This document shows, piece by piece, positions 9,862 through 21,492 of a stretch of 64,000 nt of DNA. The stretch is taken from assembly GCA_016713085.1 (NCBI GenBank), contig JADJPV010000002.1:310001-374000 (forward strand). The letters run 5' to 3'. Source of the stretch: Chitinophagaceae bacterium. Its GTDB lineage: Bacteria > Bacteroidota > Bacteroidia > Chitinophagales > Chitinophagaceae. Each line of letters starts with the position of its first letter. Positions within the stretch are counted from its first letter, which is position 1. Under the pieces are notes generated by a model. It was not told the DNA's origin and searched no databases. It was given only the letters and a program-made list of their open reading frames with translations. The translations under genes and the position numbers were made by a program.

Positions 9862-11083
9862 ATGCAGCTTCCCTTATCATTACTACATTCTATCAAACAT
9901 ACAAAGGGTTTTGATCAAGCTGCATTTGAAGAAGTGCATGCAAGCGGTGAACAGGTAACTTCTGTACGCAAAAATCCGTTGAAGCAATACATCTCGACTT
10001 CGCTCGATGTATCACAGGAACACCCTTCGACTCCCGCTATCATCGGGACAGGTTCGCTCAGGGTTCCCTGGTCATCAAATGGTATTTATCTCAGCGAACG
10101 CCCATCCTTTACACTTGATCCATTATTTCATGCAGGCACTTATTACGTGCAGGAAGCAAGCAGTATTTTTTGGAGCAGGCGATGAAACAATCCGTTGATC
10201 TTTCGCAGCCATTGCTGGTACTTGATCTTTGTGCAGCTCCCGGTGGTAAATCAACTTTGCTGCAATCCATCATCAGCAAAGAAAGTTTACTGGTGAGTAA
10301 TGAAGTGATTCATTCAAGGGTAAATATTCTTAAAGAAAATCTAATCAAGTGGGGTAGCAGCAATGTAGTTGTAACCAACAATGACCCCAAAGAGTTTTCA
10401 AAACTGAAAGGTTTGTTTGATGTGGCAGTAATTGATGCACCCTGCAGTGGCAGTGGTTTGTTTCGCCGTGATCCGGAAGCCATCAAGGAATGGAGCGAAG
10501 ATAATGTGCAGCTCTGCAGTCAGCGGCAGCAAAGGATCATTGCAGATGTATGGGATTGTTTAAAAGAAGATGGGGTATTGATCTATTCCACCTGCTCATA
10601 TTCCTCAGAAGAAGATGAGGAGATACTGGATTGGTTAAGCAAAGAGTTTAATGTTGAAAGTTTACGATTGAACGTTGATGAAGGCTGGAGTATTGATGAA
10701 ACGCAATCATCACAGGGAGCTTATGGTTATCGCTTCTGGCCATACAAAGTAAAAGGCGAAGGTTTTTTATTGCTGCATTCAGAAAGAAGGAAGATGCTGA
10801 TACGGTAAGAATAAAAATCAAAACAACACAGACGCCATCCAAAAATGATATGGCCATTGCATCCAACTGGCTACAGTCAACAGAAGATTTATCATTCATC
10901 TTACAGGGGCAAAATATTGCAGTCGTTCCCGCTCAATGGAATGAGACTATTCAATACCTGATGCAGGAACTGAAAGTGCGCTATGCAGGAGTAGAGCTGG
11001 GTACTATTGCCAAGAACGATTTGATTCCTGAACATGCACTGGCTTTATCAACTGTCATCCCCATGCTTTTGTTTCCCACTTGA
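9862..11083 (+). CDS. RsmF/RsmB-like rRNA (cytosine-5) methyltransferase, broken and truncated
   Basis: A SAM-dependent m5C methyltransferase of the NOL1/NOP2/Sun family. The catalytic features are LDLCAAPGGKSTLL (motif I), the VIDAPCSGSGLFRRDP loop and the catalytic STCSYSSEEDE segment. Frames must be joined near 10165 and near 10790. Two oddities: the N-terminal region carries extra residues encoded by a palindromic repeat (about 9990-10070), and the protein ends soon after EHALALSTVIP, about 55-60 residues before the usual end of the family's C-terminal RNA-binding domain. The end overlaps convergent rnhA, which is also short. Confidence 0.8.
9990..10070. repeat. Palindromic repeat inside the methyltransferase gene
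   Basis: Two nested palindromes occur in coding sequence: atctcgacttcgctcgatgt (about 9990-10009) and the pair acccttcgact (about 10021-10031) with ggttcgctcagggt (about 10051-10064). The ttcgact/cgctcag core is the kind of REP-like repeat usually found between genes, and it recurs inside the ABC-F gene at 53066-53110. Here it is translated as extra residues before the conserved NGIYLSERPSFTLDP block. Confidence 0.6.
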
Positions 11084-11663
11084 GTATTTTGTTTTTGTAT
11101 TTATTTTCCTGCAGCCAATTTTCTGCACGGTGGATGAGATCGAAAATGTGTTTGGTCTTTGGAGATTCTTCGAGGTTTGTTTTACATTTTTTTGCCTTCA
11201 CCCAGCCAATTGCATTTCTGCTGTCGCTGTAAATGGGCATGGTATCCATTGCGTGTTTTTTGCAATAGCCCAGTGCATGTACAATAGCTAAGAACTCGCC
11301 GATATTATTGGTGCCATGTGCCAGCGGCCCCATATGAAAAATGCGTGAATTGGTTTTGTACATGATGCCCTGGTACTCCATGTCTTTCTGCACACTGTTC
11401 CAGGCTGCATCTACAATAATGCTGTCGTGAATAGGCGAACCAACAGCAGAATGATCTTTTACAGAAACCTCTTTGTCTTTTTTGTAAATATGTTTGGCAA
11501 AATGTTCTTTATAAGCAAGCTCAGCTTCCATCATACTGGAAAATGACTTGTAAGCTGCACCGGCAAAGCCTTCCACCTGCTGCTTACAATCGTTCCAGCT
11601 GGTATAAATACCCGGCTCTTTCCCTTTCCAGACAACGTAGTATTTAGGTTTTACCTTACTCAT
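11055..11663 (-). CDS. rnhA: Ribonuclease H with viroplasmin-type N-terminal domain (3' truncated)
   Basis: Degrades RNA in RNA-DNA hybrids. The N-terminal KPKYYVVWKGKEPGIYTSW is the caulimovirus viroplasmin-like hybrid-binding domain; the RNase H fold follows, with catalytic acids in IVDAAWN, NIGEFLAIVHAL and PIYSDSRNAI. The protein stops at KWETKAWG. The family normally continues with about ten more residues that include the last catalytic Asp, so this copy looks clipped. The convergent gene is clipped at the same point. The start at 11663 is supported by a TAACATTG box about 8 bp upstream. Confidence 0.85.
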   Translation of the reverse strand: MSKVKPKYYVVWKGKEPGIYTSWNDCKQQVEGFAGAAYKSFSSMMEAELAYKEHFAKHIYKKDKEVSVKDHSAVGSPIHDSIIVDAAWNSVQKDMEYQGIMYKTNSRIFHMGPLAHGTNNIGEFLAIVHALGYCKKHAMDTMPIYSDSRNAIGWVKAKKCKTNLEESPKTKHIFDLIHRAENWLQENKYKNKILKWETKAWG

Positions 11664-11757
11664 GAGGCTGCAATGTTAGTAAAAGAATCGTTAAGGTTTT
11701 CTTTGGTACGATTCTTTCTGAGAATTATGCATCTTTGCGCAGTAAATTACATTCGTC

Positions 11758-12762
11758 ATGAAGAGAGCCTTTTATTTATTTTTTGCTTTATTTACCTGTT
11801 TCAGTGCATTTGCCCAAACAACCCCTTTGCTGGTGCAACTGGATAATAACACGCCGTACCTCACACATACCGTTGGAGCCAAAGAAAATTATTACAGCAT
11901 CGGACGTATCTACAATATCAGCCCAAGAGTTTATGCGCCTTATAATGGATTGGAATTAACAGTGCCGATGAGTATCGGGCAGCGGATAAAAATTCCGTTG
12001 AATGAAATTAATTTCTGGCAAAACGGAACAAGAAAAGAAAATGAAACGGTTGTTCCTGTTTATCATGTAGTGAAACAAGGCGAATCATTGACTAAGATTA
12101 GCCAGCTGTTTAAAACTGATAATGCTTCTGTAAAATCATGGAATAATTTAGGCAGTGATGCAGTAAGTGTTGGAAGTAAAGTGATCATCGGGTTTTTGAA
12201 AGTAGATAAAACATTATCACCACTTGCAGCGCAGGGAATGAATGTACGCAGCGAACCAAACATTGTTAAGCAGGAACCGAAAAAACAGGAACCTGTTGTA
12301 AAGAAGGAAGAAGTGAAACCTGAACCTGTGATTAAAAAGGAAGGGTCAAAGGTTGAACCACCGGTTGTGCAAAAACCTGTTGTTGAAGTAAAGAGAGAAG
12401 AACCAAAGATGGAAGTATCAACTGTGAATTATTCAGGCAATGGGTTTTTCAGAGATGAATTCAATAAACAGACAAATAATGGAAAACGTGTAAGTGCCAA
12501 CAGTGGTGCCGGTTCAGTTTTCAAAAGTACCAGTGGCTGGAGCGATGGAAAATATTATATCCTGATGGACAATGTGGAGAAGGGAACAATTGTGCTGATC
12601 AAAAACCCTTCTAACGGAAAAGCTATCTATGCTAAAGTATTGGGTGGTGTGGAAGAAACAAGTCCCGGCAGTGGATTGCTGTTCAGGATCAGTAATGCAG
12701 CTGCTTCGCAATTAGGGATCAGTGCCGAGAAGTTTAATGCAGAGTTGGCTTGGGGGAAATAG
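11758..12762 (+). CDS. Secreted LysM protein with RlpA-like C-terminal domain
   Basis: A signal peptide (about 20 residues ending SAFAQ) is followed by two LysM-type peptidoglycan-binding repeats, the first around THTVGAKENYYSIGRIYNIS and the second around YHVVKQGESLTKISQLF. A low-complexity Lys/Glu/Pro linker (about residues 170-220) follows. A C-terminal double-psi barrel-like domain contains GNGFFRDEFNKQTNNGK and GTIVLIKNPSNGKAIYAKV. It is inferred to act at the cell wall. The family is common in Chitinophagaceae; enzymatic activity is not established. Intact frame. Confidence 0.8.
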   Translation: MKRAFYLFFALFTCFSAFAQTTPLLVQLDNNTPYLTHTVGAKENYYSIGRIYNISPRVYAPYNGLELTVPMSIGQRIKIPLNEINFWQNGTRKENETVVPVYHVVKQGESLTKISQLFKTDNASVKSWNNLGSDAVSVGSKVIIGFLKVDKTLSPLAAQGMNVRSEPNIVKQEPKKQEPVVKKEEVKPEPVIKKEGSKVEPPVVQKPVVEVKREEPKMEVSTVNYSGNGFFRDEFNKQTNNGKRVSANSGAGSVFKSTSGWSDGKYYILMDNVEKGTIVLIKNPSNGKAIYAKVLGGVEETSPGSGLLFRISNAAASQLGISAEKFNAELAWGK

Positions 12763-12825
12763 GAGCTAAGAGTTCAAAGAAGTGTAAAGAGATAAAAGAC
12801 TTGTTCGCAATTTTACCGTTGATTA

Positions 12826-13296
12826 ATGCAGAAAACTTTAAACTTTAGCAAGGACTATATTGTCGATAAAACTATTGAAGAAACCTTTTCTCACTTCGAT
12901 GAAGTAATCTCAGCACCTTTCAATAATTCCAAGTTTTTAATGTTTGGAAATTTCTCTTCTAGTGACCCACCGCAGTTTATATTAATGACAAAGTGGTTTT
13001 CAATTGGGCGGCCTTTGCTTCCAGAAGTAGCTTCAACTAAGCTAATCACAACTCTCCATAAGGATGGGAATAAAACGAGGATTACGGTATCAACAAAAAC
13101 CAACTTTTCTTTTATAGCCACTCTATTCATATTGAGCGGACTCTTTTTTATTACAATTTTTACTGTAAGTAAAATTACAGATATTAAAAGCCCACTAATT
13201 TGCTTGCTGCTTTTTGGTTTAACAATCGTTGTCGATAGGATTGTAAAGAAATTAGTTATTGCAGGATTTGAAAACGATTTAAAATTAATCAGGTAG
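12826..13296 (+). CDS. Uncharacterised protein with two membrane helices
   Basis: A 156-residue protein with no recognised family. The first 95 residues look soluble (KDYIVDKTIEETFSHFDEV...), then there are two adjacent hydrophobic stretches (LFILSGLFFITIFTV and LICLLLFGLTIVV) and a short basic tail. The layout suggests a small membrane-anchored protein with a cytoplasmic N-terminal domain. It sits alone between the LysM protein and convergent fmt. Confidence 0.6.
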   Translation: MQKTLNFSKDYIVDKTIEETFSHFDEVISAPFNNSKFLMFGNFSSSDPPQFILMTKWFSIGRPLLPEVASTKLITTLHKDGNKTRITVSTKTNFSFIATLFILSGLFFITIFTVSKITDIKSPLICLLLFGLTIVVDRIVKKLVIAGFENDLKLIR

Positions 13297-13325
13297 TATA
13301 GCCGGGAGTTCGATAAAATTTACTT

Positions 13326-14267
13326 TTAACTAAACCGATACCCTCTCAAAAAATCTTCAATCAGCATTTTCTTTTTTCCTTCGAGTTGAATTTCGAGCAG
13401 ATGCACATAGCCATCACTGCAGGCGAATTTTAAAAATGTTTTTCCATCCGTTACAAATTCAGCAGGGAGCCTTTGTGTGGTGATCTCTTTTTTACTTCTG
13501 TAGATCTTCAGCATCTTATCATGCAATGTCGTAAATGCCCCGGGAAAAGGAGAGAGGCCACGGATAAGATTATGTACTTCCTCCACTGTTTTGCTGAAAT
13601 CAATTTTGCAAGTTTCTGTGAATATTTTCGGTGCATGTTTTAATACTGCCGACTCACTACTCACGACTGACGATTGTATTTTCTCAACAAGTGTTTTATT
13701 CATCAAACCTTCAACTGTTTTTACCAGCAGCTTTGCTCCCACTTCTTTCATATGGTCGTGTACTTCACCGGTTGTATCATCTTCACCAATGGGAAATGAT
13801 TCCTGCAACAGAATATCACCCGTGTCAATTTCGTGTTTTAGTTTGAACGTGGTAACACCTGTTTCTTTTTCTCCATTGATCACTGCCCAGTTAATTGGTG
13901 CTGCACCACGGTACTGCGGCAACAGGCTTCCATGCACGTTCACTGTTCCAAGCGGGGGCATATTCCAAACAGCTTCAGGTAACATACGGAAAGCAACAAC
14001 AATTTGCAGATCGGCTTTTAGTGATTTTAATTCTGCTATAAACTCAGGATTCTTTAATTTCTCCGGTTGAAGAATATGCAGTTTGTGTTCAACGGCATAT
14101 TTCTTAACGGCACTTTCATTCATCTTCATACCACGGCCGGCCGGTTTATCCGGTGCTGTTACAACTCCAACGATGTTATAACCTGCTTTCACCAAAGCAT
14201 CCAAAGAGGCAACAGCAAACTCAGGAGTTCCCATAAATATTATCCGCAGCGATTGATTCTTTTCCAT
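13326..14267 (-). CDS. fmt: Methionyl-tRNA formyltransferase
   Basis: Formylates the initiator Met-tRNA. Clear features are IIFMGTPEFAVASLDALV at the N-terminus, the VNVHGSLLPQYRGAAPINWA active-site segment and the acidic HEIDTGDILLQ motif, then the OB-fold C-terminal domain. The length of 313 residues is normal. A TACCTTCG-like -7 box lies at about 14273-14280, only a few bases before the ATG, suggesting a very short leader. Residues QSSVVSSESAVLKH (about 13640-13680) are encoded by repeat-like sequence. Confidence 0.95.
   Translation of the reverse strand: MEKNQSLRIIFMGTPEFAVASLDALVKAGYNIVGVVTAPDKPAGRGMKMNESAVKKYAVEHKLHILQPEKLKNPEFIAELKSLKADLQIVVAFRMLPEAVWNMPPLGTVNVHGSLLPQYRGAAPINWAVINGEKETGVTTFKLKHEIDTGDILLQESFPIGEDDTTGEVHDHMKEVGAKLLVKTVEGLMNKTLVEKIQSSVVSSESAVLKHAPKIFTETCKIDFSKTVEEVHNLIRGLSPFPGAFTTLHDKMLKIYRSKKEITTQRLPAEFVTDGKTFLKFACSDGYVHLLEIQLEGKKKMLIEDFLRGYRFS
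13640..13682. repeat. Repeat-like tract inside fmt
   Basis: The stretch ccgactcactactcacgact, followed by gacgattg, has the iterated actcac/acgact wording typical of intergenic repeats in these genomes, yet here it is coding (QSSVVSSESAV). It resembles the cccgactcccgacta wording in the ABC-F gene repeat at about 53128-53142. Confidence 0.35.
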
Positions 14268-14459
14268 TGCTGCGAAGGTAGTAAACAGGCTGATAAGAGT
14301 TAGTTTTCATGCAAAGCCGCAAAGAAATGCTGAGAATATGCCATGATTAGCATGAAATCTTTGATAACCACAGCTGCCAAATAAAATTTATCTTCGCTCA
14401 AACCCCATGAAACAAAACAAACGATTGCTCGCCCTGACCATTTAAACTAAATAACCAGC

Positions 14460-17400
14460 ATGGCTATAAGGGTAGCAATACGGCACAAGACAATTTATTC
14501 TTACGACAGGTTAGTTGCTTTGTCACCGCATGTATTTCGTCTGCGGCCTGCAGTACATTCCAGAACTCCTATTGAATCTTATTCTTTTAAGGTAGAACCC
14601 AAAGATCATTTTATTAACTGGCAGCAGGATCCCTTTGGTAATTACCAGGCACGTGTGGTATTTCCTGAAAAAGCTACCCAGCTAAAAATTGAAGTTGAAG
14701 TAATTGCCAATATGGTAAGCATCAACCCTTTCGATTTTTTTGTAGAAGAGTATGCAGAAAATTTTCCGTTTACTTACCAGGGCGAATTGCCTAAAGAACT
14801 TATTCCTTATTTAGAAATAAAAGAGCGTGGCCCGAGGCTGATGCAGTTGTTAAGCGAAATTGATACAAGCAAAAAGACCATCAATGATTTTTTGGTGTAC
14901 CTCAATCAAAAATTAAATAAACTCATTAACTATTCCATTCGCATGGAAGTAGGTGTGCAAACCTGCGAAGAAACCCTAGAAAAAAAATTAGGCTCCTGTC
15001 GTGATACAGCATGGCTGTTTGTACAGCTGCTTCGCCATTTAGGATTGGCATCCCGTTTTGTATCAGGTTATTTGGTGCAGCTATCTGCCGATGAAAAATC
15101 ACTGGATGGTCCATCAGGCCCCGAAAATGATTTTACCGATTTACATGCATGGGTAGAAGTATATATTCCCGGTGCTGGATGGATTGGGTTGGATGCAACC
15201 TCCGGATTGTTTGCCGGTGAAGGACATATACCACTGGCATGCACACCCGATTATGCAAGTGCTGCACCTGTTGTTGGCGCTACTGATAAATGCGAAGTAA
15301 GTTTTGAATTTGAAAATTCAGTAACAAGAATTTATGAAGATCCAAGAGTAACCAAACCATTTACTGAACAGCAGTGGCTGCAGATAAATGCAATTGGCGA
15401 ACAGGTGGATGAAGATTTAACAGCTGGTGATGTGCGCATGACGATGGGTGGTGAGCCTACTTTTGTTTCTATTGATGATATGGAATCGGCACAATGGAAT
15501 ACGGCTGCCGATGGAAAAGAGAAAAGAGAATTATCACATGATCTTATTTTCAGATTAAGAGAAAAATTTGGCCCGGGTGGATTGATTCATTACGGTCAGG
15601 GCAAATGGTATCCCGGCGAACCATTACCAAGATGGCAATACGGATTGTTCTGGCGCAAAGATGGTTTTCCAGTTTGGAAAAATCTTGATTTGATTGCTCA
15701 TGAAAAAACAAAAAGAAATATACCATCAAAGATGCCGAAGCATTTACACAGGAACTGGCCCGGCACTTAGCAGTAAGTTTGGATAATATCAGTCCGGCTT
15801 ACGAAGATGTATTTTATTTTTTATGGACGGAAGGGAAAACTCCGGCTAATGTTGATCCGTTAAAAGCAAATTTAAAAGATCCATTAGAGCGGCGCACTTT
15901 AGCACAACTGCTTAACCAGGGACTTGATGAACCTGTTGGCTATGTAATACCGCTGCGCTGGAATTACTGGGATGATAAATGGTTGAGCTGTAAATGGGTG
16001 TTTAACAGGGAACATTTGTTTTTAATACCCGGTAATTCTCCTGTCGGTTTACGCTTACCGTTAGAGTCGCTGCCGGTAATACCCACAGCCCGTGTGCCGC
16101 ATAAAGTAGAACGCAGTTTGTTTGAAGAACTGCCCGAGCTGGAAGATTTTCATAAAGCCATATTATGGCGTTATGGTAAAGTATTTACCAATACTGAACC
16201 TATAGCAAAACTAGCAGGGGAGAATAAAGAAAAATTTGAGAATAGAAAAGCTGGAGAAAAAAAGAAAGTTGAAGAAAAAGAACCAGAGGCAGAAATTACT
16301 CATGAAATTGAAACCATCCGCATGGCATTAAGTGTGGAAGTAAGGGATGGCGTGATCTATATTTTTCTGCCGCCGATGGATTATGTTGAACACTACTTCG
16401 ACATGGTGGCTTCTATTGAAAGTACAGCGGCCAAATTAAAAATGCAGGTGCGCATTGAAGGTTACGAACCACCAAGGGATACCAGGGTTGAGCGTATGGT
16501 TATATCACCCGATCCCGGCGTGATAGAAGTAAATATTCATCCCGCAAAAAACTGGAAAGAACTTTTAGGTAATACAGATACATTATACGAACAGGCAAGA
16601 TTATCACGGCTTGGTACTGAAAAATTTATGCTCGATGGAAGGCATACAGGAACCGGCGGTGGCAACCATATTACCATTGGAGCTGCAAAACCTGCTGACA
16701 GTCCGTTATTACGCCGCCCCGATTTATTACGGAGTTTAATCACATTCTGGCAGCATCATCCCGGTTTATCGTATTTATTTTCGGGAAGTTTTATTGGTCC
16801 TACCAGTCAGGCTCCCCGATTTGATGAAGGCTTTGAAGACCGCCTGTATGAAATGGAAATTGCTTTTAGCCAGGTGCCTGAAAAAGGATTCATTCCCTTT
16901 TGGATAACCGACAGAATATTCCGGCATTTACTAACTGATATTACAGGCAATACTCACCGCTCCGAATTTTGTATTGATAAATTATATTCTCCCGATTCTT
17001 CTTCGGGAAGATTAGGCATATTAGAATTCCGTGCATTTGATATGCCGCCGCATAAGCAAATGAGTTTATTGCAAATGCTGCTCATACGGGCATTGATAGC
17101 CGCATTCTGGAAAAAGCCTTACAAACATAAACTGGTACGATGGGGTACAAGTCTCTATGATAAATATTTGCTGCCGCATTATGTGCAGCAGGATATCGCT
17201 GATGTTGTTGAATATTTAAACCTGGCAGGGTATGCGTTTGATATTAACTGGTTTAAGCCCTTCTTCGAATTCCGTTTTCCGCATTACGGTTCGGTTACAG
17301 TAAAAGATATTAAAATGGAACTGCGAATGGGTATTGAACCCTGGCATGTACTGGGCGAAGAAATGAGCAGCTCAGGTACTGCACGTTTTGTAGACAGTTC

Positions 17401-17893
17401 ATTAGAAAGAGTACAGGTAAAACTTTCCGGCATTAACGACAATCGATACATTTTACTCTGCGGCGGTGTTCGTGTACCGCTTACGTCAACAAGTGTAAAA
17501 GGCGAGTATGTTTGCGGCATCCGTTACCGTGCATGGCAACCACCGAGTGCATTACATCCTACTATTGGTGTTGACACACCGCTCACTTTTGATATTGTTG
17601 ATACATGGAACGGTCGTTCTGTTGGCGGCTGCACGTATTATGTATCACACCCCGGCGGCAGAAGTTATGATACTTTTCCTGTTAATAGTTTTGAAGCCGA
17701 GAGTCGCCGCATCAGCCGCTTTGGAAATACCAGTCATACACAGGAACAACGTTTTATAACTGTGCTGTCTTCAGTAACGCAGCATTATATTGAAAATAAC
17801 CGTGGTTCTTTTGTGTACGATGCACCGGCACCGGAAATTAATAATGAGTTTCCGTGTACACTTGATTTGAGGTTAAAGAAGGGAGTTGAATAA
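14460..17893 (+). CDS. Transglutaminase-DUF2126 fusion protein (one frameshift)
   Basis: About 1,145 residues. The N-terminal third is a transglutaminase-like cysteine protease fold: Cys in KLGSCRDTAWLF (about residue 180), His in DLHAWVEVYIPGAGW and Asp in GLDATSG. The rest is the DUF2126 (COG4196) domain, starting near MTMGGEPTFVSIDD and including DGRHTGTGGGNHITIG and SHPGGRSYDTFPVN. The first frame ends at 15770; a one-base shift near 15725 restores KDAEAFTQELARHLAVSLDN. Proteins of this type cluster with ATP-grasp/alpha-E proteins and are proposed to make or process peptide-like products. It converges with the minus-strand cluster, 37 bp apart. Confidence 0.88.
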
Positions 17894-17930
17894 GTTAAAA
17901 AACAGATAGATGAAAGCAGCATTAAACTAA

Positions 17931-18813
17931 TCAATTGCCCTCTATTCTTTTTACATCTACCGACACCATTAGTTCATGCGAGCTGCTGCTCATGATTACG
18001 CCTTTCAATGGAATAACATCAAAATAATCACGGCCCCAGCCGATGGTGATATATTGTTCTTTGGCTAATTGATTATTGGTAGGATCAAAATCAACCCAAC
18101 CCATACCGGGAATAAATACGGCAAACCATGCATGTGAAGCATCAACACCGGTGAGTTTTTCTTTTCCTTCCGGCGCATGTGTTTCAAGGTAACCGCTTAC
18201 ATATCTTGCTGATAATCCTAATGATTGAACACAGGAAATAGCAAGGTGTGCAAAGTCCTGGCATACACCTTTGCGTTCTTTCATTACAACAGAAAGAGGG
18301 AGTGGAGATGGTAGTAAAGCCGGGTGTAAAACGAAAGTCGGTATAAATGCGGTTGATTAAATGATACACTGCTTCATACAATGGTTTTCCTGTTGTGAAT
18401 GACAATGCTGCATAGTTTTTTATTTCATCAGTAGGAGCTGTTATTGCTGCAGGAAGAGTGAATTGTTTTTCATCGATGTATTCTCCTGTCGAAGTATGCA
18501 GAATATCTCTTACACTTTCCCAGCTTTGATTTGAAATGGCGGGTTCTGTATCAGCATTAATGATTTTTTCAATCTGCGATTTTACCGTTACAGTTAATTC
18601 TTCATGTTCCTGCTCTACTACAAAATAAAATAATTTATTACCAAAGAAATCTGTGTGCTCTTCCAGTATATCCGGCAATGGAGATATGATCATGTTCGAT
18701 GACTTGCAGATTTGCTGACCCGTACTGCGAGGAGATAATGCAGCAATATTATGACATAGGCTCACCTGCTCATTGTATTTGTATTTTGTCGTATGTTCTA
18801 CCGAATAAAGCAT
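17931..18813 (-). CDS. Transglutaminase-like protein (one frameshift)
   Basis: Begins MLYSVEHTTKYKYNEQVSLC, the bacterial transglutaminase N-terminal region, and has Cys in RKGVCQDFAHLAISC, His in DASHAWFAVFIPGMGW and Asp in VDFDPTNNQ. The first frame runs into unrelated sequence after FTPGFTTIST; the second, overlapping at 18184-18284, carries the catalytic core, so a shift near 18290 joins them (about 290 residues). It starts 13 bp after the ATP-grasp/alpha-E gene and is clearly part of the same operon. Predicted to be cytoplasmic; no signal peptide is seen. Confidence 0.85.
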
Positions 18814-18826
18814 GTGAGCGGATCTG

Positions 18827-21393
18827 TTAAATAAGGTTCGTTGTAAATAATTGTTTTTGCGCCTGGCTGTGCCTGAAATAAGTCTTAGAAATCAAAACAG
18901 ATGTGTCAGAGATCAGTTCATACAATTTATCTAAGAATTTATTCAGCTCATTAAATTCTTTGCTGTATGGATCATATTGTACTAAAGTTGCAACATCGGC
19001 CAGTTGTAATAAAGAGTCGGCTTCCTGCATATTTCGTTTTTTTTCACTCAGCTGAATATCTCTTATTTCATTTGGTAAGAGTGATACATACCGTTTTATT
19101 TTTTTAACGAGATAGGCTAATGATTTTGGATAGTTGTTGTCGAGCATCAGTAATTCAAGTGCCAATGGAAGTTGCAAATGATCCCTGTACGTATAACGGT
19201 AAGTAATGAGGCTTTGACTTGCAATCATTACCGACTCCAGTAAATCGTATTCAACCTGTTCTTCCTGTTTCTTTTGAAATAAGGCTTTTAATAAAGTGAT
19301 GGTGTAAAGCGATTGCTCAATTTTTCGTCCAAGATCAAGTATGTTCCATCCCTGTTCACGCCTTACACTTTCCCTGTTCATTCCTAAAAAAGCAAACATC
19401 GAAGTGTTTAATGCATCAATGGTGTGGATCATCCGCAGATGATCTGCCTGTTTGTCTGTTTTTGCTTTGTTCCATTCCTCTTCCATTTGCAGCAGTACAC
19501 GCCATGTATCCAGCGCCCAGAAATTACGCACACTGTACACCGATCTTTTTAACATGGAAATATTCTGACTGAGACTTCCATTTCTTTTTTCATTGTACAA
19601 AACATCTGTTAACTCGCCCCATGGATTGCTATAGGGGTCATTTTCTTCATCAAAGAAACCCGGGAAAGTAAACGTACACTGGGTTAATGTTTGTAACAGA
19701 AGTGTTTCAGTTGTATTGCTGTCTTCCTTAATAAACGGCTTATTGCTTTTCAGCATCTGCTGCATCACTGTTCGCTGTAATCTTGCATTATAAATTACCC
19801 GTTCGGTATAACGACCAACCCAAAAAAGATTTTCAGCTGTATGACTTGGAAGCGATCGTTTTAATTGTTTTGTTTCACGTATATCAGTATTGAGCTGCAG
19901 AAATACAGGTTGTTCCTGTTCGTCTTCGGCTGAAAGCACCCAAGTGTCTTTACTGATGCCGCCCAACTGGTTGGAGATAATAAAACTGTTTTCTACTGTG
20001 CTGTTGCGTGTCAATCCTCCGGGCATAGCAACATAACTGTTGTTATGGCTCACTAAAAAACTTCTGAAGAGTGAATGACCAGCTACGATCTTTCCATCAA
20101 CCAAAGAAGGTGCTGATGAAAAATTAATTTTTTCCTGGCCAACATACAAAAAGGGATTTGCTTTTATTTGCTTTATCAATTCTTCTGCCTGTATTGCCGA
20201 CAGAGAAGCCCCATCAATGGCAGAACGGGTGCCTGCCACATTTCTAAATATTTTCCGTACAACCAGTTTTTTTAAATTGGCAATTACATACTCCATTTCT
20301 TTGGGTTGTCCGCACCACCAGGTAGCAATGGTAGGCATGATCAATTCCTTTCCAAAAAAATGTTTGGCTATGGCAGGTAAAAAAGGAACAAGCCCGGCAT
20401 TTTCAACAATGCTGCTGCCAAGTGGATTGGCAATAGCAACATTTCCTTTTCGTACTGCCTGCATTAAACCGGGTATACCAAGAAGAGAATCGCTTTTTAA
20501 TTCCAGCGGATCACAATAAGCATCATCTAATCTGCGTAATATGACATCTACTTTTTCTAAACCCTCGATTGTTTTTACCCATACACAATTATCTTTTACC
20601 ATCAGGTCGTTTCCCTGCACCAATGTAAGACCGAGATAGGCAGCGAGATAGGAATGTTCAAAATACGTTTCATTATCCGGGCCGGGTGTAAGAATAACAA
20701 TACGTGGATTGCTGGTATTATGTGGAGCAATGGCTTTCAATGCCTGCTGCAGTGAATCAAAGTAGGGTGATAATCTTCTTACCTGCAAATCAGCAAATAG
20801 TTCAGGCAACACACTTGACATGGCAAACCTGTTTTCCAGTGCATAACCTGAACCTGAGGGTGCCTGTGTACGGTCACTGATGATCCAGAGTCGTCCGTCA
20901 TTGCCACGGGCCATATCAGCTGCATATAAAACAAGGTGCTGAAGACCGGGTAACTGAACATTTACACAGGAACGGATAAAACCGGGATGCATGTAAATTA
21001 ATTCCTGCGGTATAATTCCTTTTTTTATTAATGTTTGTGGGCCATAAATATCTTTCAGCAACAGGTTAAATAATTCAGCCCTTTGTATTAATCCTGCATT
21101 GATTGTTTCCCATTCTTTGGCAGTAATTAATTGTGGAATAGGATCCAGTTCCCAGGGGCGACTTTCACCTGATGGATCATTGTAAATATTATAGGCTACA
21201 CCATTTTCTTTCAGCAGGCGCAGAATATCCGCATTCCGGTTTTGCAATTCGTTATATCCTAACTGGCCTAAGGAAGAAAAAAAGTTTGCCAGTCGGGCCT
21301 GATATTTTTTCCATCAGAAAATAATTCGTTGTAGGAACTTGGGGCCGGAATATATTGTTCGAGTAGTGTATTGACAGTTGATTGGTCGGTCAT
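18827..21393 (-). CDS. Circularly permuted ATP-grasp / alpha-E fusion (one frameshift)
   Basis: About 855 residues. The first ~500 are the circularly permuted ATP-grasp type (COG2308, DUF404/407): ELIYMHPGFIRSCVNVQLPG, RNDGRLWIISDRTQAPSGSG-like and VILTPGPDNETYFEHSYLA. The remaining ~320 are the alpha-E domain (DUF403), starting around LPSHTAENLFWVGRYTERV. The N-terminus is recovered from ATG 21393 (MTDQSTVNTLLEQYIPAP): one T lost from a T run near 21285 restores TFFSSLGQLGYNELQNRN. The family is predicted to form amide or peptide bonds. The cell's substrate is unknown. Confidence 0.9.
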
Positions 21394-21492
21394 GTAGTAT
21401 TAAAGCTGTTTGCAGCAATAAAAATACGAAATAAATCAGGAAGCTCTGCTTCCGGGTAAAAGCAGTTGCTGACAAGATTTACAGTAATGAGT

